From the NCBI RefSeq assembly GCF_009388985.1, contig NZ_CP036422.1, forward strand, positions 2,308,501 to 2,372,500: 64,000 bases of DNA, written 5' to 3'. How positions within the stretch are numbered: position 1 is the stretch's first letter; every line of letters begins with the position of its first letter. The notes beneath the pieces were generated by a model. It was given only the letters and a program-made list of their open reading frames with translations. It made no database searches and was not told where the DNA came from. Below are positions 28,626 through 42,200 of this stretch, one piece after another. This stretch comes from Halioglobus maricola. Its GTDB lineage: Bacteria; Pseudomonadota; Gammaproteobacteria; Pseudomonadales; Halieaceae. The translations under genes were made by a program, and so were the position numbers.

Positions 28626-29894
28626 CTAGTTTTGTTCTGGGAAAACCAGAGAGAACGTACTCCCCTTCCCCAGCTTACTGTCAATTTCAAGATGTGCGCC
28701 ATGGGCGGCCGCCACGTGTTTGACGATGGCGAGGCCCAGGCCTGTACCGCCTGTCGCCGAGGACCGACTGTCGTCCACGCGGTAAAAACGTTCGGTCAGG
28801 CGATTAAAGTGGCTCGCGTCTATGCCTATGCCCGTGTCTACAATATCAAGCCGGGCAACATCGCCGTCTTCTCGCCACGAAGCAACGACCGGTTCGCCCT
28901 CACTGCTGTACTTGAACGCATTGAAAACAAGGTTTGAGACTGCGCTATACAGCTCTCGATAGTCGCCCGGAATCTTGGTTCGACATTGGATATCCAATTG
29001 TAGCGGATTGCCCGGATGGGTGTTCGCGACCTCTTCCTTCAGTTCGTCCAGCAGAGCTGCAATATCTACCTTGTCGTCCTTATCCTGACGTTCAGTACTT
29101 TCAATACGCGAAAGCCACAGCAAATCCTTGAGCAGGTTCTCCATTCGCGCAGCCTGCCCCGCCATCTGCTCAATCGCCCTGACATAGGGGGCGGGCAAGC
29201 TGTCCGGGTCCGCCATAAACGTACCCAGATAACCACTTATCACGGTCAGCGGCGTACGTAATTCATGGGAGACATTGCCGACGAAATCACGGCGTATGCT
29301 CTCCGTCCGCACAACGTCGGTAACATCCCGCACGAAGAGCAAGGTATCGCCCTCGGCAAATTGGGTGACTACCAGTTGCAGGTGATGCTTGATCTCGCCG
29401 GTCGTCTCAAATACCAGGGGCACACTATAATCGGCCGTGGACAAGTATTCCGCGAATTCAGGCACTCGCACAATATTGGAAATCGCCTGACCGATGTCGT
29501 CTGGATAACGCAGTGCAAGCAGCCTCTGCGCCGCCTCGTTACACCAGCGCAGAGCCCCCTGCCCTTCGAGGATGACCACGCCATCGCGCATTGCTGCAAA
29601 TGAATCCAGTAAGTAGTCGACTGTCGACTGCAAGCGTTCCTCGGTCGCGATAGCCTTCCGCTGACGCTTGTAGATATTGGCGACGATATCTCCCCACACG
29701 CCAAACAGGTCCGGAGGGGAGCCAGAGCTGTCAGCCAGCCACTTGCGCAGACGCCACAGCTGAAGTGACCAGAAAACCAACAGCAATACAGCTGCCACCA
29801 AAGCCCATGCCAGCGGATTACCGAAATAGAAGCCCGCCAACGCAGCGAGCAACACCGTTCCTATCAGCCGAAATACCGACGCCAACCACTCCAT
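28626..29894 (-). CDS. phoR: phosphate-regulon sensor histidine kinase
   Basis: A 422-residue PhoR with two closely spaced N-terminal membrane helices (about 8-48) and almost no periplasmic domain, as in E. coli PhoR. A PAS domain (about 90-195), a HisKA domain with phospho-accepting His210 in VGNVSHELRTPLT, and a HATPase domain (NLVFNAFKYS, DTGIGI, GGTGLGLAIVKH) follow. It phosphorylates PhoB when phosphate is low. It is encoded 18 nt after phoB and before phoU2. Confidence 0.95.
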   Translation of the reverse strand: MEWLASVFRLIGTVLLAALAGFYFGNPLAWALVAAVLLLVFWSLQLWRLRKWLADSSGSPPDLFGVWGDIVANIYKRQRKAIATEERLQSTVDYLLDSFAAMRDGVVILEGQGALRWCNEAAQRLLALRYPDDIGQAISNIVRVPEFAEYLSTADYSVPLVFETTGEIKHHLQLVVTQFAEGDTLLFVRDVTDVVRTESIRRDFVGNVSHELRTPLTVISGYLGTFMADPDSLPAPYVRAIEQMAGQAARMENLLKDLLWLSRIESTERQDKDDKVDIAALLDELKEEVANTHPGNPLQLDIQCRTKIPGDYRELYSAVSNLVFNAFKYSSEGEPVVASWREDGDVARLDIVDTGIGIDASHFNRLTERFYRVDDSRSSATGGTGLGLAIVKHVAAAHGAHLEIDSKLGKGSTFSLVFPEQN

Positions 29895-29912
29895 GGATTT
29901 CGGTAGTGCCTC

Positions 29913-30614
29913 CTATATGCAGCGAGAAGAAAATCGATAGCCGGTACCGCGTACCGTCTGAATCAGGTTACTGTGGTCAGCCTCGACACCCTGCAGCGCC
30001 TTCCTCAGGCGACGGATATGGACGTCTACAGTGCGTTCCTCGACATAGACGTTCGCGCCCCACACCTGATCGAGCAACTGACCCCGAGTATAAGCGCGTT
30101 CCGGATGCGACATAAAGAACTGCAATAATTTGAATTCAGTGGGCCCCATATCGATGGCGTGCTCACCCACGAATACGCGCCGGCTCTCACCGTCCAATAC
30201 CAGGCCATTAACTTCCATTCGAGCGTTGTCTTCACCGCCCACTGTACGGCGTAACAGCGCCTTGATGCGAGCGATCAGCTCGCGGGGAGCAAAGGGCTTG
30301 GTGATATAGTCGTCTGCGCCCACGTCCAGACCCTGAATGACATTATCTTCCGTGGTTTTTGCGGTAAGCATGATCACTGGCACTTCACGGAAGGTATCGT
30401 CTCTTTTAAGACGACGCAGTAATTCCAGCCCACTGCCACCTGGCAGCATCCAGTCGAGCAGAATAATATCTGGTCGCTCATCCACGGTAATGGCGTAGGC
30501 ATCCTGTATATTGGACGCCTCCAAACACCGAAACTCAGCAATTTCCAAAGCCATCCGCAACATATCTCGTATTGCGAATTCGTCGTCGACCACCAGAACA
30601 GTACGTTCAGTCAT
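29913..30614 (-). CDS. phoB: phosphate-regulon response regulator
   Basis: A 233-residue OmpR/PhoB-class regulator. The receiver domain has Asp54 (LLDWMLPGG) as phospho-acceptor, the acidic DDE at 10-12, and Lys in ITKPFAPRE; the winged-helix domain carries the YTRGQLLDQVWG and ERTVDVHIRRLRKAL recognition segment. It binds Pho boxes, of which four candidates occur in this window, including one before its own gene, so autoactivation is likely. Confidence 0.96.
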   Translation of the reverse strand: MTERTVLVVDDEFAIRDMLRMALEIAEFRCLEASNIQDAYAITVDERPDIILLDWMLPGGSGLELLRRLKRDDTFREVPVIMLTAKTTEDNVIQGLDVGADDYITKPFAPRELIARIKALLRRTVGGEDNARMEVNGLVLDGESRRVFVGEHAIDMGPTEFKLLQFFMSHPERAYTRGQLLDQVWGANVYVEERTVDVHIRRLRKALQGVEADHSNLIQTVRGTGYRFSSRCI

Positions 30615-30665
30615 GACAGTAGTATTCCCTCATTCTTCCGAATGGAGGTATTAGATGATGGAATT

Positions 30666-30683
30666 ATGACAACAAAGTTACAA
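30666..30683 (-). promoter_or_regulatory. Pho box of phoB
   Basis: TTGTAAC-TTTG-TTGTCAT on the minus strand, a PhoB-type direct repeat with 4-nt spacing 52 nt before the phoB start. This is the expected autoregulatory site. Confidence 0.78.
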
Positions 30684-30724
30684 TCAGCCAAAGAATTGTG
30701 TGGCGGGCGTGATTTTAGTGATTG

Positions 30725-30755
30725 CCGCCCGTATACCGGCTGGGAACACGGGCGG
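30725..30755 (-). terminator. hairpin downstream of korB
   Basis: ccgcccgt (30725-30732) and acgggcgg (30748-30755) form an 8-bp perfect stem 13 nt past the korB stop. No T run follows on the minus strand, so it is at best a weak or factor-aided terminator separating the oxidoreductase operon from phoB. Confidence 0.4.
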
Positions 30756-30767
30756 AGACAGGGCGTA

Positions 30768-31820
30768 TCAGCGAAGGCTGGCGTTGATATTCTTTAGCAT
30801 CTGATTCCCGGGACACAGATCCTCGGTATCCAGCGTATTCAATGGACGCCTGGAAGTTTCCAGCACATCGTGCAGATCGCGAGAATCCTTGTCCATGTAT
30901 ATCAAACCGGTGAGAATATCCCCGGCGGTACGGTGATTTTCCATATTCATCAGCGCGGACGTACGATCAAATGGATCCAGATTTTCGCTCATCTTGTACA
31001 AGTGAATTGAAGAGCCATCGTGCAGCGTCACCTCGTGACTGGAGCCTGGCTCATAGTCCGTGGTGATCTCCTTCTGCATGGGTACAAAATCCACGGTACC
31101 GGTAGCCTCGGCATGCTCGCGAACGAACTCGTAGCTCTTGGTGGAGCCGGCGTTGTTGTTGAAAGTAACGCAGGGAGAGACGACATCAATCAGGGCGAAA
31201 CCGCGATGGCTGATTGCGGCCTTGATCAACGGTACGAGTTGGTCCTTGTCACCGGAGAAGCTACGCGCCACAAACGTCGCGCCCATCTGCAAGGCAGTTG
31301 AACAAAGGTCGATGGCGCTAAACACGTTCGCATCACCTTTTTTGCTCACAGAGCCTTCATCAGCGGTGGCGGAATCCTGCCCTTTGGTAAGCCCGTAGCA
31401 GCCGTTATTCATGACGATGTAGACCATGTTCAGGTTGCGGCGTGCCACGTGTGCGAACTGGCCCATACCGATGGATGCAGTGTCGCCGTCACCGGACACA
31501 CCCAGGTAGATCAAGTCGCGATTGGCCATGGCCGCGCCGGTAACGACAGAGGGCATACGCCCGTGCACCGAGTTAAACCCGTGAGATTTACCCAGGAAAT
31601 ACGTGGGCGACTTGGAAGAACAACCAATGCCCGACATCTTGGCGATCATATGCGGAGGAATAGACAGTTCGTGGCATGCCTTGACGATGGCCCCGGAAAT
31701 GGAGTCGTGGCCGCAGCCTGCGCACAGTGTCGAGATTGAACCCTCGTAGTCGGCCTTGGTATAACCGAGGTCATTGACCGGCAGTTCGGGATGACGGAAT
31801 TTCGGAATCTGGTAACTCAT
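30768..31820 (-). CDS. korB: 2-oxoacid:ferredoxin oxidoreductase beta subunit
   Basis: A 350-residue thiamine-diphosphate-binding subunit. CAGCGHDSISG near 33-43 and the TPP/Mg motif GVSGDGDTASIG...RRNLNMVYIVMNNGCYGLTKGQ around 108-148 are intact. With the alpha subunit it oxidatively decarboxylates a 2-oxoacid (most likely 2-oxoglutarate, by subunit type) to acyl-CoA using a low-potential acceptor instead of NAD+. The start is 2 nt after the alpha-subunit stop. A ferredoxin-type route beside an intact OGDH in the same window is notable; substrate identity is inferred. Confidence 0.9.
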   Translation of the reverse strand: MSYQIPKFRHPELPVNDLGYTKADYEGSISTLCAGCGHDSISGAIVKACHELSIPPHMIAKMSGIGCSSKSPTYFLGKSHGFNSVHGRMPSVVTGAAMANRDLIYLGVSGDGDTASIGMGQFAHVARRNLNMVYIVMNNGCYGLTKGQDSATADEGSVSKKGDANVFSAIDLCSTALQMGATFVARSFSGDKDQLVPLIKAAISHRGFALIDVVSPCVTFNNNAGSTKSYEFVREHAEATGTVDFVPMQKEITTDYEPGSSHEVTLHDGSSIHLYKMSENLDPFDRTSALMNMENHRTAGDILTGLIYMDKDSRDLHDVLETSRRPLNTLDTEDLCPGNQMLKNINASLR

Positions 31821-31822
31821 GC

Positions 31823-33679
31823 TTACTCTCCCGCCTGGCCGGCAATTTTGGTGCGATGCAAGGGCTGAACCTCACCACCGTTCAGGTGTTGCTTGATTTG
31901 TTTACTGATATTGCGGGCACTGATCGGGGTGCCATCGAAACACAACACAGACTTCAACTTGTCCGGGCCGAATTCGAACTCAGCCATCAACAAGGTACGC
32001 AGCTGCGCATCGCGATTCTGTTCAATTACGAACACCTGCTTGTGATTCTCGATAAACGCCTTTACGTCATCATTGAAGGGGAAAGCTCTGACCCGCATGG
32101 CGTCCAGGTGAACCCCCTCCTCTGCAAGGAAGTCCAGTGACTCGCGCGAAGATTCCTCACTGGTACCGTAATACAGCACGGCCACATCGGTTTTCTCAGC
32201 GGCAGTAACCACTTCTGGCTCGGGAACATATTCCTTGATCGTGTCCCACTTGCGCATCAGGCGCAGCATGTTCTTTTCGTATTCTTCACCCCGTTCGGTA
32301 TATACCGCGTACTCGTCACGTGAGGTGCCGCGGGTGAAGAACGCACCGCGCTTGGGGTGAGCGCCCGGATAGGTGCGATAGCAAATCGCGTCGCCATCAA
32401 CGTCGAGATAGCGCCCAAACTCAACGCCCTCCTCCAACTGTTCGGCGGTCATCACCTTGCCGCGGTCATAGGCACGATTATCGTCCCACTCCAAGGGCTC
32501 TGACATGTTGTCATTCATGCCCAGATCCAGGTCGGTCATGATGATGATCGGCGTCTGCAAACGCTCCGCCAGATCAAAGGACATGGCGCCGAAATCGAAA
32601 CACTCTTTTGGCGTGGCCGGGAACAGCAGCACTTGTTTGGTGTCACCGTGTGAGGCGTAAGCCGCCGACAGCACATCCGACTGCTGGGTTCGCGTGGGCA
32701 TGCCTGTGGAGGGACCTGCTCGCTGTACGTCGATCAATACGGTCGGTATCTCGGCGAAGTACGCCAACCCGAGAAACTCACTCATCAGCGAGATACCAGG
32801 GCCACTGGTTGCCGTAAATGCGCGCGCACCGTTCCAGCTGGCGCCGATCACCATACCAATGGCCGAAAGCTCATCCTCAGCCTGCACGATCGCATAGTTC
32901 TTCTCACCCGTACCCGGATCAATGCGCACTCTCCGCACATATTTCTCGTAGGCATCTACCACCGAAGTCGAGGGAGTAATCGGGTACCACGCGGCAACAG
33001 TTGCACCGCCATAGATAGCACCCAAACCGAGAGCGGTATTGCCGTCCAGCAGGATCTTGTCGCCCACCTGATCCGAGGTCTTCACCCGGATACCGATCGG
33101 GCACTCCAGATTCGCCTTCACATACTGATGACCGAGCTCCAGTGCGTGGATGTTTGGCAGGATCAGTTTTTCCTTGCCCTTGAACTGGTCTTTCACCAGG
33201 TCCGTGAGCACTTTGAAATCCATATCCAGCAACGCCGCCAGGGCGCCCACGTAGATCACGTTCTTGAACAGCTGACGCTGACGTGGATCGGTATATTCCT
33301 CGTTGCAAATACGCGTCAACGGGATGCCGATGATATTGACGTCGTTGCGCATCAAGCGCAGGTCGAGGGGCTTGGTGTCGTCGTAAATAAAATAGCCGCC
33401 CTCTTCCACTTCCTTGATGTCCTGGGCCATGCTCTGCGGGTTGACCGACAGCGCGATATCGACGCCACCGCGACGGCCCAGATAGCCCTTCTCACTGACG
33501 CGCACCTCATACCAGGTGGGCAGGCCCTGAATATTTGAGGGGAAGATATTCTTCGGACAAACCGGCAGGCCCATGCGGAAAAGAGCCTTGGCGAACATAT
33601 TGTTGGCACTGGCGGAGCCTGTGCCATTTACATTCGCGAACTTGATGACAAAGTCGTTGACGGATTCGATACGTTTCAT
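31823..33679 (-). CDS. korA: 2-oxoacid:acceptor oxidoreductase alpha subunit (gamma-alpha fusion)
   Basis: About 618 residues from the ATG at 33679, which lies 2 nt after the preceding stop; the 32-residue upstream extension would overlap that gene and is not family-like. The N-terminal part (IKFANVNGTGSASANNMFAKAL and following, about 1-195) is the gamma domain. The alpha/pyrimidine-binding domain (GNTALGLGAIYGGATVAAWYPITPSTS) and the C-terminal transketolase-like domain (FVIEQNRDAQLRTLL) follow. This gamma-alpha fusion is typical of two-subunit oxidoreductases in aerobic bacteria. It pairs with the adjacent beta subunit. Confidence 0.9.
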   Translation of the reverse strand: MKRIESVNDFVIKFANVNGTGSASANNMFAKALFRMGLPVCPKNIFPSNIQGLPTWYEVRVSEKGYLGRRGGVDIALSVNPQSMAQDIKEVEEGGYFIYDDTKPLDLRLMRNDVNIIGIPLTRICNEEYTDPRQRQLFKNVIYVGALAALLDMDFKVLTDLVKDQFKGKEKLILPNIHALELGHQYVKANLECPIGIRVKTSDQVGDKILLDGNTALGLGAIYGGATVAAWYPITPSTSVVDAYEKYVRRVRIDPGTGEKNYAIVQAEDELSAIGMVIGASWNGARAFTATSGPGISLMSEFLGLAYFAEIPTVLIDVQRAGPSTGMPTRTQQSDVLSAAYASHGDTKQVLLFPATPKECFDFGAMSFDLAERLQTPIIIMTDLDLGMNDNMSEPLEWDDNRAYDRGKVMTAEQLEEGVEFGRYLDVDGDAICYRTYPGAHPKRGAFFTRGTSRDEYAVYTERGEEYEKNMLRLMRKWDTIKEYVPEPEVVTAAEKTDVAVLYYGTSEESSRESLDFLAEEGVHLDAMRVRAFPFNDDVKAFIENHKQVFVIEQNRDAQLRTLLMAEFEFGPDKLKSVLCFDGTPISARNISKQIKQHLNGGEVQPLHRTKIAGQAGE

Positions 33680-33681
33680 GA

Positions 33682-35454
33682 TTACTGGCCCGCCTTGGTT
33701 ACGTTGTAGAGAAACTTCTGCATATCCCAGGCGGATGTCGGGCATCGCTCGGCACACAAGCCGCAGTGCAGACAAACATCTTCATCTTTTACCATGACAC
33801 GCTTGGTTGGAAGATCAGGAGAGATGTAGAGATCCTGGGCCAGGTTGCCCGCAGGCCCCGTGAGCCTCCCTCGCAAGTCCTCTTCCGCACCATTGTGGGT
33901 GAAGGTAATGCAATCTGTTGGGCAGATATCGACACAGGCGTCACACTCGATACAGCGCGGTGTATCGAAAACTGTCTGTATATCGCAGTTAAGGCAGCGC
34001 TCTGCCTCCTTGTAGCCGGTTGACTTGTCGAACCCGAGCTCGGCTTCAACCTTGCGGTCTGACAACGCCTTTTCCAACGGCGCGAGCGGCACAATATAAC
34101 GTTCGTCATTCTCAACCGCGTTGTCATAACTCCACTCATGCACACCCATCTTCTGACTGGTCTGACGCACTGCGGGCGCCGGACGCTCGGCGACATCCTT
34201 GCCCTGGCAGAACAGATCAATACTGATTGCGGCCTGGTGGCCATGCGCGACAGCAGTAATCACGTTCTCTGGTCCAAACGCGGCATCGCCTCCGAAAAAT
34301 ACTTTTGGATTGGTGGACTGGAACGTGTCGGCATCGACGACCGGCATGTCCCACTTGCCAAACTCTATACCCAGGTCTCGCTCAATCCAGGGGAAGGCAT
34401 TGTCCTGGCCAATAGCCATGAGCACTGTATCGGCTTCCATAAACACCAGGGGTTCACCGGTAGACACCAGGGAGCGACGGCCGTTCTCGTCGTACTCGGC
34501 CTCGACCTTTTCGAAATGCATGCCAGTGAACTTGCCGTCCTCGATCACGAACTCTTTGGGAACGTGATTATTGTAGATGGGGATGCCTTCGTGCATCGCA
34601 TCCTCTTTCTCCCAGGGTGAGGCCTTCATATCCTCAAAGGGGCTGCGCACTACAACACGGACATCTTCACCACCGAGACGCTTGGAGGTTCGGCAGCAAT
34701 CCATCGCGGTATTACCACCACCGAGTACCAGCACTTTCTTCTCGACGCTATCGCGATGCTCGAACGCAACACTTGCCAGCCAGTCGATACCGAGATGAAC
34801 ATGCTCACTCGCGTCTTCAAGGCCAGGCAGGTTAAGCCCTCGGCCCTGAGGTGCACCGGTGCCGACGAACACAGCGTCGTAATCTTTATCGAGTATGCTC
34901 TTGAGGCTATCCACATAGGTATCGAAGGTCGCGTTGATACCCATGTCGAGAATGTAATTAACTTCTTCATCCAACACCTCAATGGGGAGGCGGAACGAGG
35001 GAATCTGGCTGCGCATCATACCGCCACCAGCGAACTGGTTGTCGTAGATGTCGATGCTGTAGCCCAACGGCGCGAGGCCGCGTGCGACTGTCAGCGAGGC
35101 AGGACCGGCCCCAATGAGCGCAATACGCTTGCCATTTTTCTTGCTGGGAATCTTCGGCAGACGATCGCTGATATCGTCCTTGTTATCTGCGGCTACGCGC
35201 TTGAGCCTACAGATAGCAACCGGCTCTTCCTCTACCCTGCCGCGACGACAGGCAGGTTCACAGGGGCGATCACAGGTACGACCGAGTACCCCGGGAAACA
35301 CATTGGATTCCCAGTTGACCATATAGGCATCGGTGTAACGCTCAGCCGCAATAAGGCGAATGTATTCCGGCACTGGTGTGTGTGCAGGACAAGCGTACTG
35401 GCAATCCACAACTTTGTGGAAGTACTCGGGGTTTTGAGTATCAGTCTGTTTCAC
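33682..35454 (-). CDS. GltD-like NAD(P)H/iron-sulfur flavoprotein with C-terminal ferredoxin domain
   Basis: A 590-residue protein resembling the small subunit of glutamate synthase. The N-terminal cysteine cluster (CQYACPAHTPVPEY; CDRPCEPACRRG) for [4Fe-4S] centres is followed by a FAD motif (IGAGPASLTVARGL near 114) and an NAD(P) motif (VLGGGNTAMDCCR). The C-terminus adds two 4Fe-4S ferredoxin motifs (CIECDACVDICPTDC and CLHCGLCAERCPTS). No large GltB subunit is nearby; instead korA and korB follow within 2 nt. I infer it transfers electrons between the 2-oxoacid oxidoreductase and NAD(P), possibly replacing a free ferredoxin. Confidence 0.86.
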   Translation of the reverse strand: MKQTDTQNPEYFHKVVDCQYACPAHTPVPEYIRLIAAERYTDAYMVNWESNVFPGVLGRTCDRPCEPACRRGRVEEEPVAICRLKRVAADNKDDISDRLPKIPSKKNGKRIALIGAGPASLTVARGLAPLGYSIDIYDNQFAGGGMMRSQIPSFRLPIEVLDEEVNYILDMGINATFDTYVDSLKSILDKDYDAVFVGTGAPQGRGLNLPGLEDASEHVHLGIDWLASVAFEHRDSVEKKVLVLGGGNTAMDCCRTSKRLGGEDVRVVVRSPFEDMKASPWEKEDAMHEGIPIYNNHVPKEFVIEDGKFTGMHFEKVEAEYDENGRRSLVSTGEPLVFMEADTVLMAIGQDNAFPWIERDLGIEFGKWDMPVVDADTFQSTNPKVFFGGDAAFGPENVITAVAHGHQAAISIDLFCQGKDVAERPAPAVRQTSQKMGVHEWSYDNAVENDERYIVPLAPLEKALSDRKVEAELGFDKSTGYKEAERCLNCDIQTVFDTPRCIECDACVDICPTDCITFTHNGAEEDLRGRLTGPAGNLAQDLYISPDLPTKRVMVKDEDVCLHCGLCAERCPTSAWDMQKFLYNVTKAGQ

Positions 35455-35664
35455 GTGAGCAGCTCTGTATAGTGATTATTGGCGCTTTTCATCCGCTGCG
35501 CCTGAAGCGCTAGAATTTTGGCACAGCTGGCTCGCTTTTTCACCAGTGCAGCGGTTTGATATTCGTTACTTTTCCGTGACTTATGCACAGTCAGCGAATT
35601 TTCTCTGTGGGCGTTGCGAACGATTCGCAGACGAGAGATTTAACCCCTTTTATTTCAGGGTTAT

Positions 35665-39274
<3,610 letters not shown>

Positions 39275-39291
39275 GCTCTATCAGCTCTCTA

Positions 39292-42200
39292 TCAGCTCGC
39301 TGCCAGTTCTGCTGCTTCTTCAACGTCCACAGTCACCAGGCGGGAAACACCGGGTTCATGCATGGTCACACCCATCAACTGATCTGCCTGTTCCATGGAG
39401 ATCTTGTTGTGGGTGATGTAGATAAACTGCAATTTCTCGGACATCTCTTTCACCATTCGTGCATAGCGCGCGGTGTTGGCGTCATCCAGCGGTGCATCAA
39501 CCTCATCCAACATACAGAACGGCGCCGGGTTCAGCTGGAAGATGGAGAACACCAGGGCGATGGCCGTGAGTGCCTTCTCACCACCGGACAGCAGGTGAAT
39601 GGTGCTGTTCTTCTTGCCCGGAGGCCGCGCCATGATCGAGATACCCGTGTTCAACAGATCGTCGCCAGTCATTTCAAGATAGGCACTGCCGCCGCCAAAC
39701 ACGCGGGGGAACAGGTCCTGCAAGCCATTGTTGACGGTGTCGAACGTTTCCTGGAAACGGTTGCGGGTTTCCTTGTCGATTTTGCGAATCGCATTTTCCA
39801 GTGTATTGAGGGCCGTCTCCAGGTCCTCGTTCTGGGCATCCAGGTAATTTTTGCGCTCAGACTGCAGATTGTATTCATCAATAGCAGCGAGGTTGATGGG
39901 GCCGAGACGAGTAATACGGTTAGCGATGCGTTCCAGCTCGCGCTGCCATGCATCCTGGGTGGCGTCTTCCGGCATCGTCTCCAACACCTTCTCGAGATCC
40001 TGCTCGGCGTCGCGCAGCTGCTGGTGAACATTCTCACGCTGCACCTGCAGACTCTGGTTGCTCAGGCGTTGCTGCTCTAGCTGGCTACGCACGGTTTCGG
40101 CGCGATGCTCGATACTGGCACGCTGCTGCTCCGCTTCGCGCAGTTTGTGCTCCACTTCAGAAACGCTTTGGCGCGCCTCGGTGAGCTCGCCTTCTGAGGT
40201 GAGGCGCAGCTCCAGCTGGGCCTCCAACTGCTGCTGCAGTTCGTCCAGCGGGTTATCTGTTTCCTGCATGCTCTGCTGCAATTGATCGCGGCGCTCGCGC
40301 AGCTGTGCTACCTGACGATTGGCGCGATCAATTGACTCTCGCATCGAATCGACCTGGGTGCGCAGGGATTGGTGACGCATGGCAGCCTGGTGGGACGCGT
40401 CCTTATCGTGGCGTGCACTCTGGCGGCAGGAATCCAGAGTGCCGCGAGTTTCATCGCGCACCGACAGCAAATCTTCACGACGCTGAGAATCGGAGTCCAT
40501 GCTCTCGATCGCCTCCGAGAGCAACTGGCGTGCTTCCGCGATTGATTCCTGTTCGCCCTGAAATTGTTCCCGCGCCTCATCAATGTCGGCATTCAAACGC
40601 TCGCGGCGGGCTGTAATCTGCTCCACCTTGGCTTGCATCGCTGAGAGCTGCGAGCCTAATTCAGCGTGCTGACGGGTAGCTGCCTGCAGTTCGCGTTGGC
40701 TGTTCTCGCGCTGTTCTTCATAGCGCTTCTGGTCTTCCTGGCAGCGCTGCAGTTCCGCCTGCATCTGTTCTTCGCGCTCTTCAGCTTCGGCGATGCTCTG
40801 CTCCAGCTCTTCGAGTTCCTGTTGGCGCTGAATGACACCGCCTTGCTGGTCGCTGAGACGAGTGACACGCAACCAATTGGCGCCCAGCCACAGGCCGTCG
40901 CGAGTAATAATGGACTCGTGCGGTGCCAGCGATGCGCGCCGGGCCATAGCCTGGCCAAGATCTTCAGCGACCTTGACCCCCGCGAGCAATGAAGATGCCG
41001 CTCCGCTGCTGCGAACCTTGGTCAGCAGGTCATCTTCGCCGGCGGCGATCTCGCCACCACTTTCTACAAGTGCCAACTGGCCCTGTTCAAGCGTGCCCAG
41101 CATGGTACCCAGAGTGCCGAGGTCGTCTACACAGACGGCCTGCAGGTAATCACCAAGCACTGTCTCCACCGCGAGCTGCCAGCCGTCGTCAACCTGCAGT
41201 TGCTCAAGCAGGCGAGGCTTGTCAGCCACCTGCTGTGCTTTGAGCCATTCGCCTACGCCGGTGCTGCCATCATCCATGGCCGCCTGTTGCAATGCTTCCA
41301 ACGAGGCCTGGCGACCACGAAGCTGCTGCAAACTGGAGCGGATTTCGTTTAGCTGGCCGGAGAGATCACCACTGCGCTGGCGGGTGGACGTAATCTGCTC
41401 GACCACAGTGTCGCTGCTGTTTTCGTGCTCAGCCATGACCAGCTCTATTTCAGCGAGCTGTTCACCCAGGGTGCCGATATCATCATCAGCAGGCCCCGGG
41501 GCCAGGGCCTCTTTTTCCTGCTCCAGCTGACGGGTACGATCCTGTAGCCGCTGCAAAACCTGCTCCAGGTGCTGGATGCGAGATTGCTGTACCTCAGCCT
41601 GCTGGCGAGGCGCGGCGGCAGTGTGGTTAAACTCATCCCATTTATTCTGCCAGGTATGCATGGCCTCTTCTGCCTGCACCAACGCTTCTGCAGAAGCCTC
41701 CTCGACTTCCTGCAACATCTCGAGTTCAGGAGACAGGGTCTCGAGCTCCTCGTCCCACATCACCAACTTATCGCGATCTTCGCCGAGGTGGCTCTCCGCC
41801 TGACGCAAACTGTCGGAGGTCTGCTGCAGATCGTCCTGTAACTGACGACTGCGCTCCTGCTGGTGTTTGATGGTTTGCTCGATGCGAGCGACCTCGGAGC
41901 CGAGAGCGTAGTAGGTGCCCTGTACTTTGTTGAAAGCGTCGGTGCGGTCTGTGTGTTCCACCCGGAATTGCTCGATGGAAGTGTCTACCTGTTGGTGCTC
42001 GGCGTGGACTGATTCGAGCTTGACCTCCAGTTCGCCTACCGCCTGGTTGATTTCTCGCAACTGGCCGTCGAGTTCTTGCCACTGCAGGGCCTGCAGCTGT
42101 GCTTTGTAGCTGCGCTCTTCCTCTTTATAGTCAGCGTACTTCTCTGCGGCTGCGGCCTGGCGCTGCAAGTGGGACAGCTGTCGCTCCAATTCTTCTCGGA

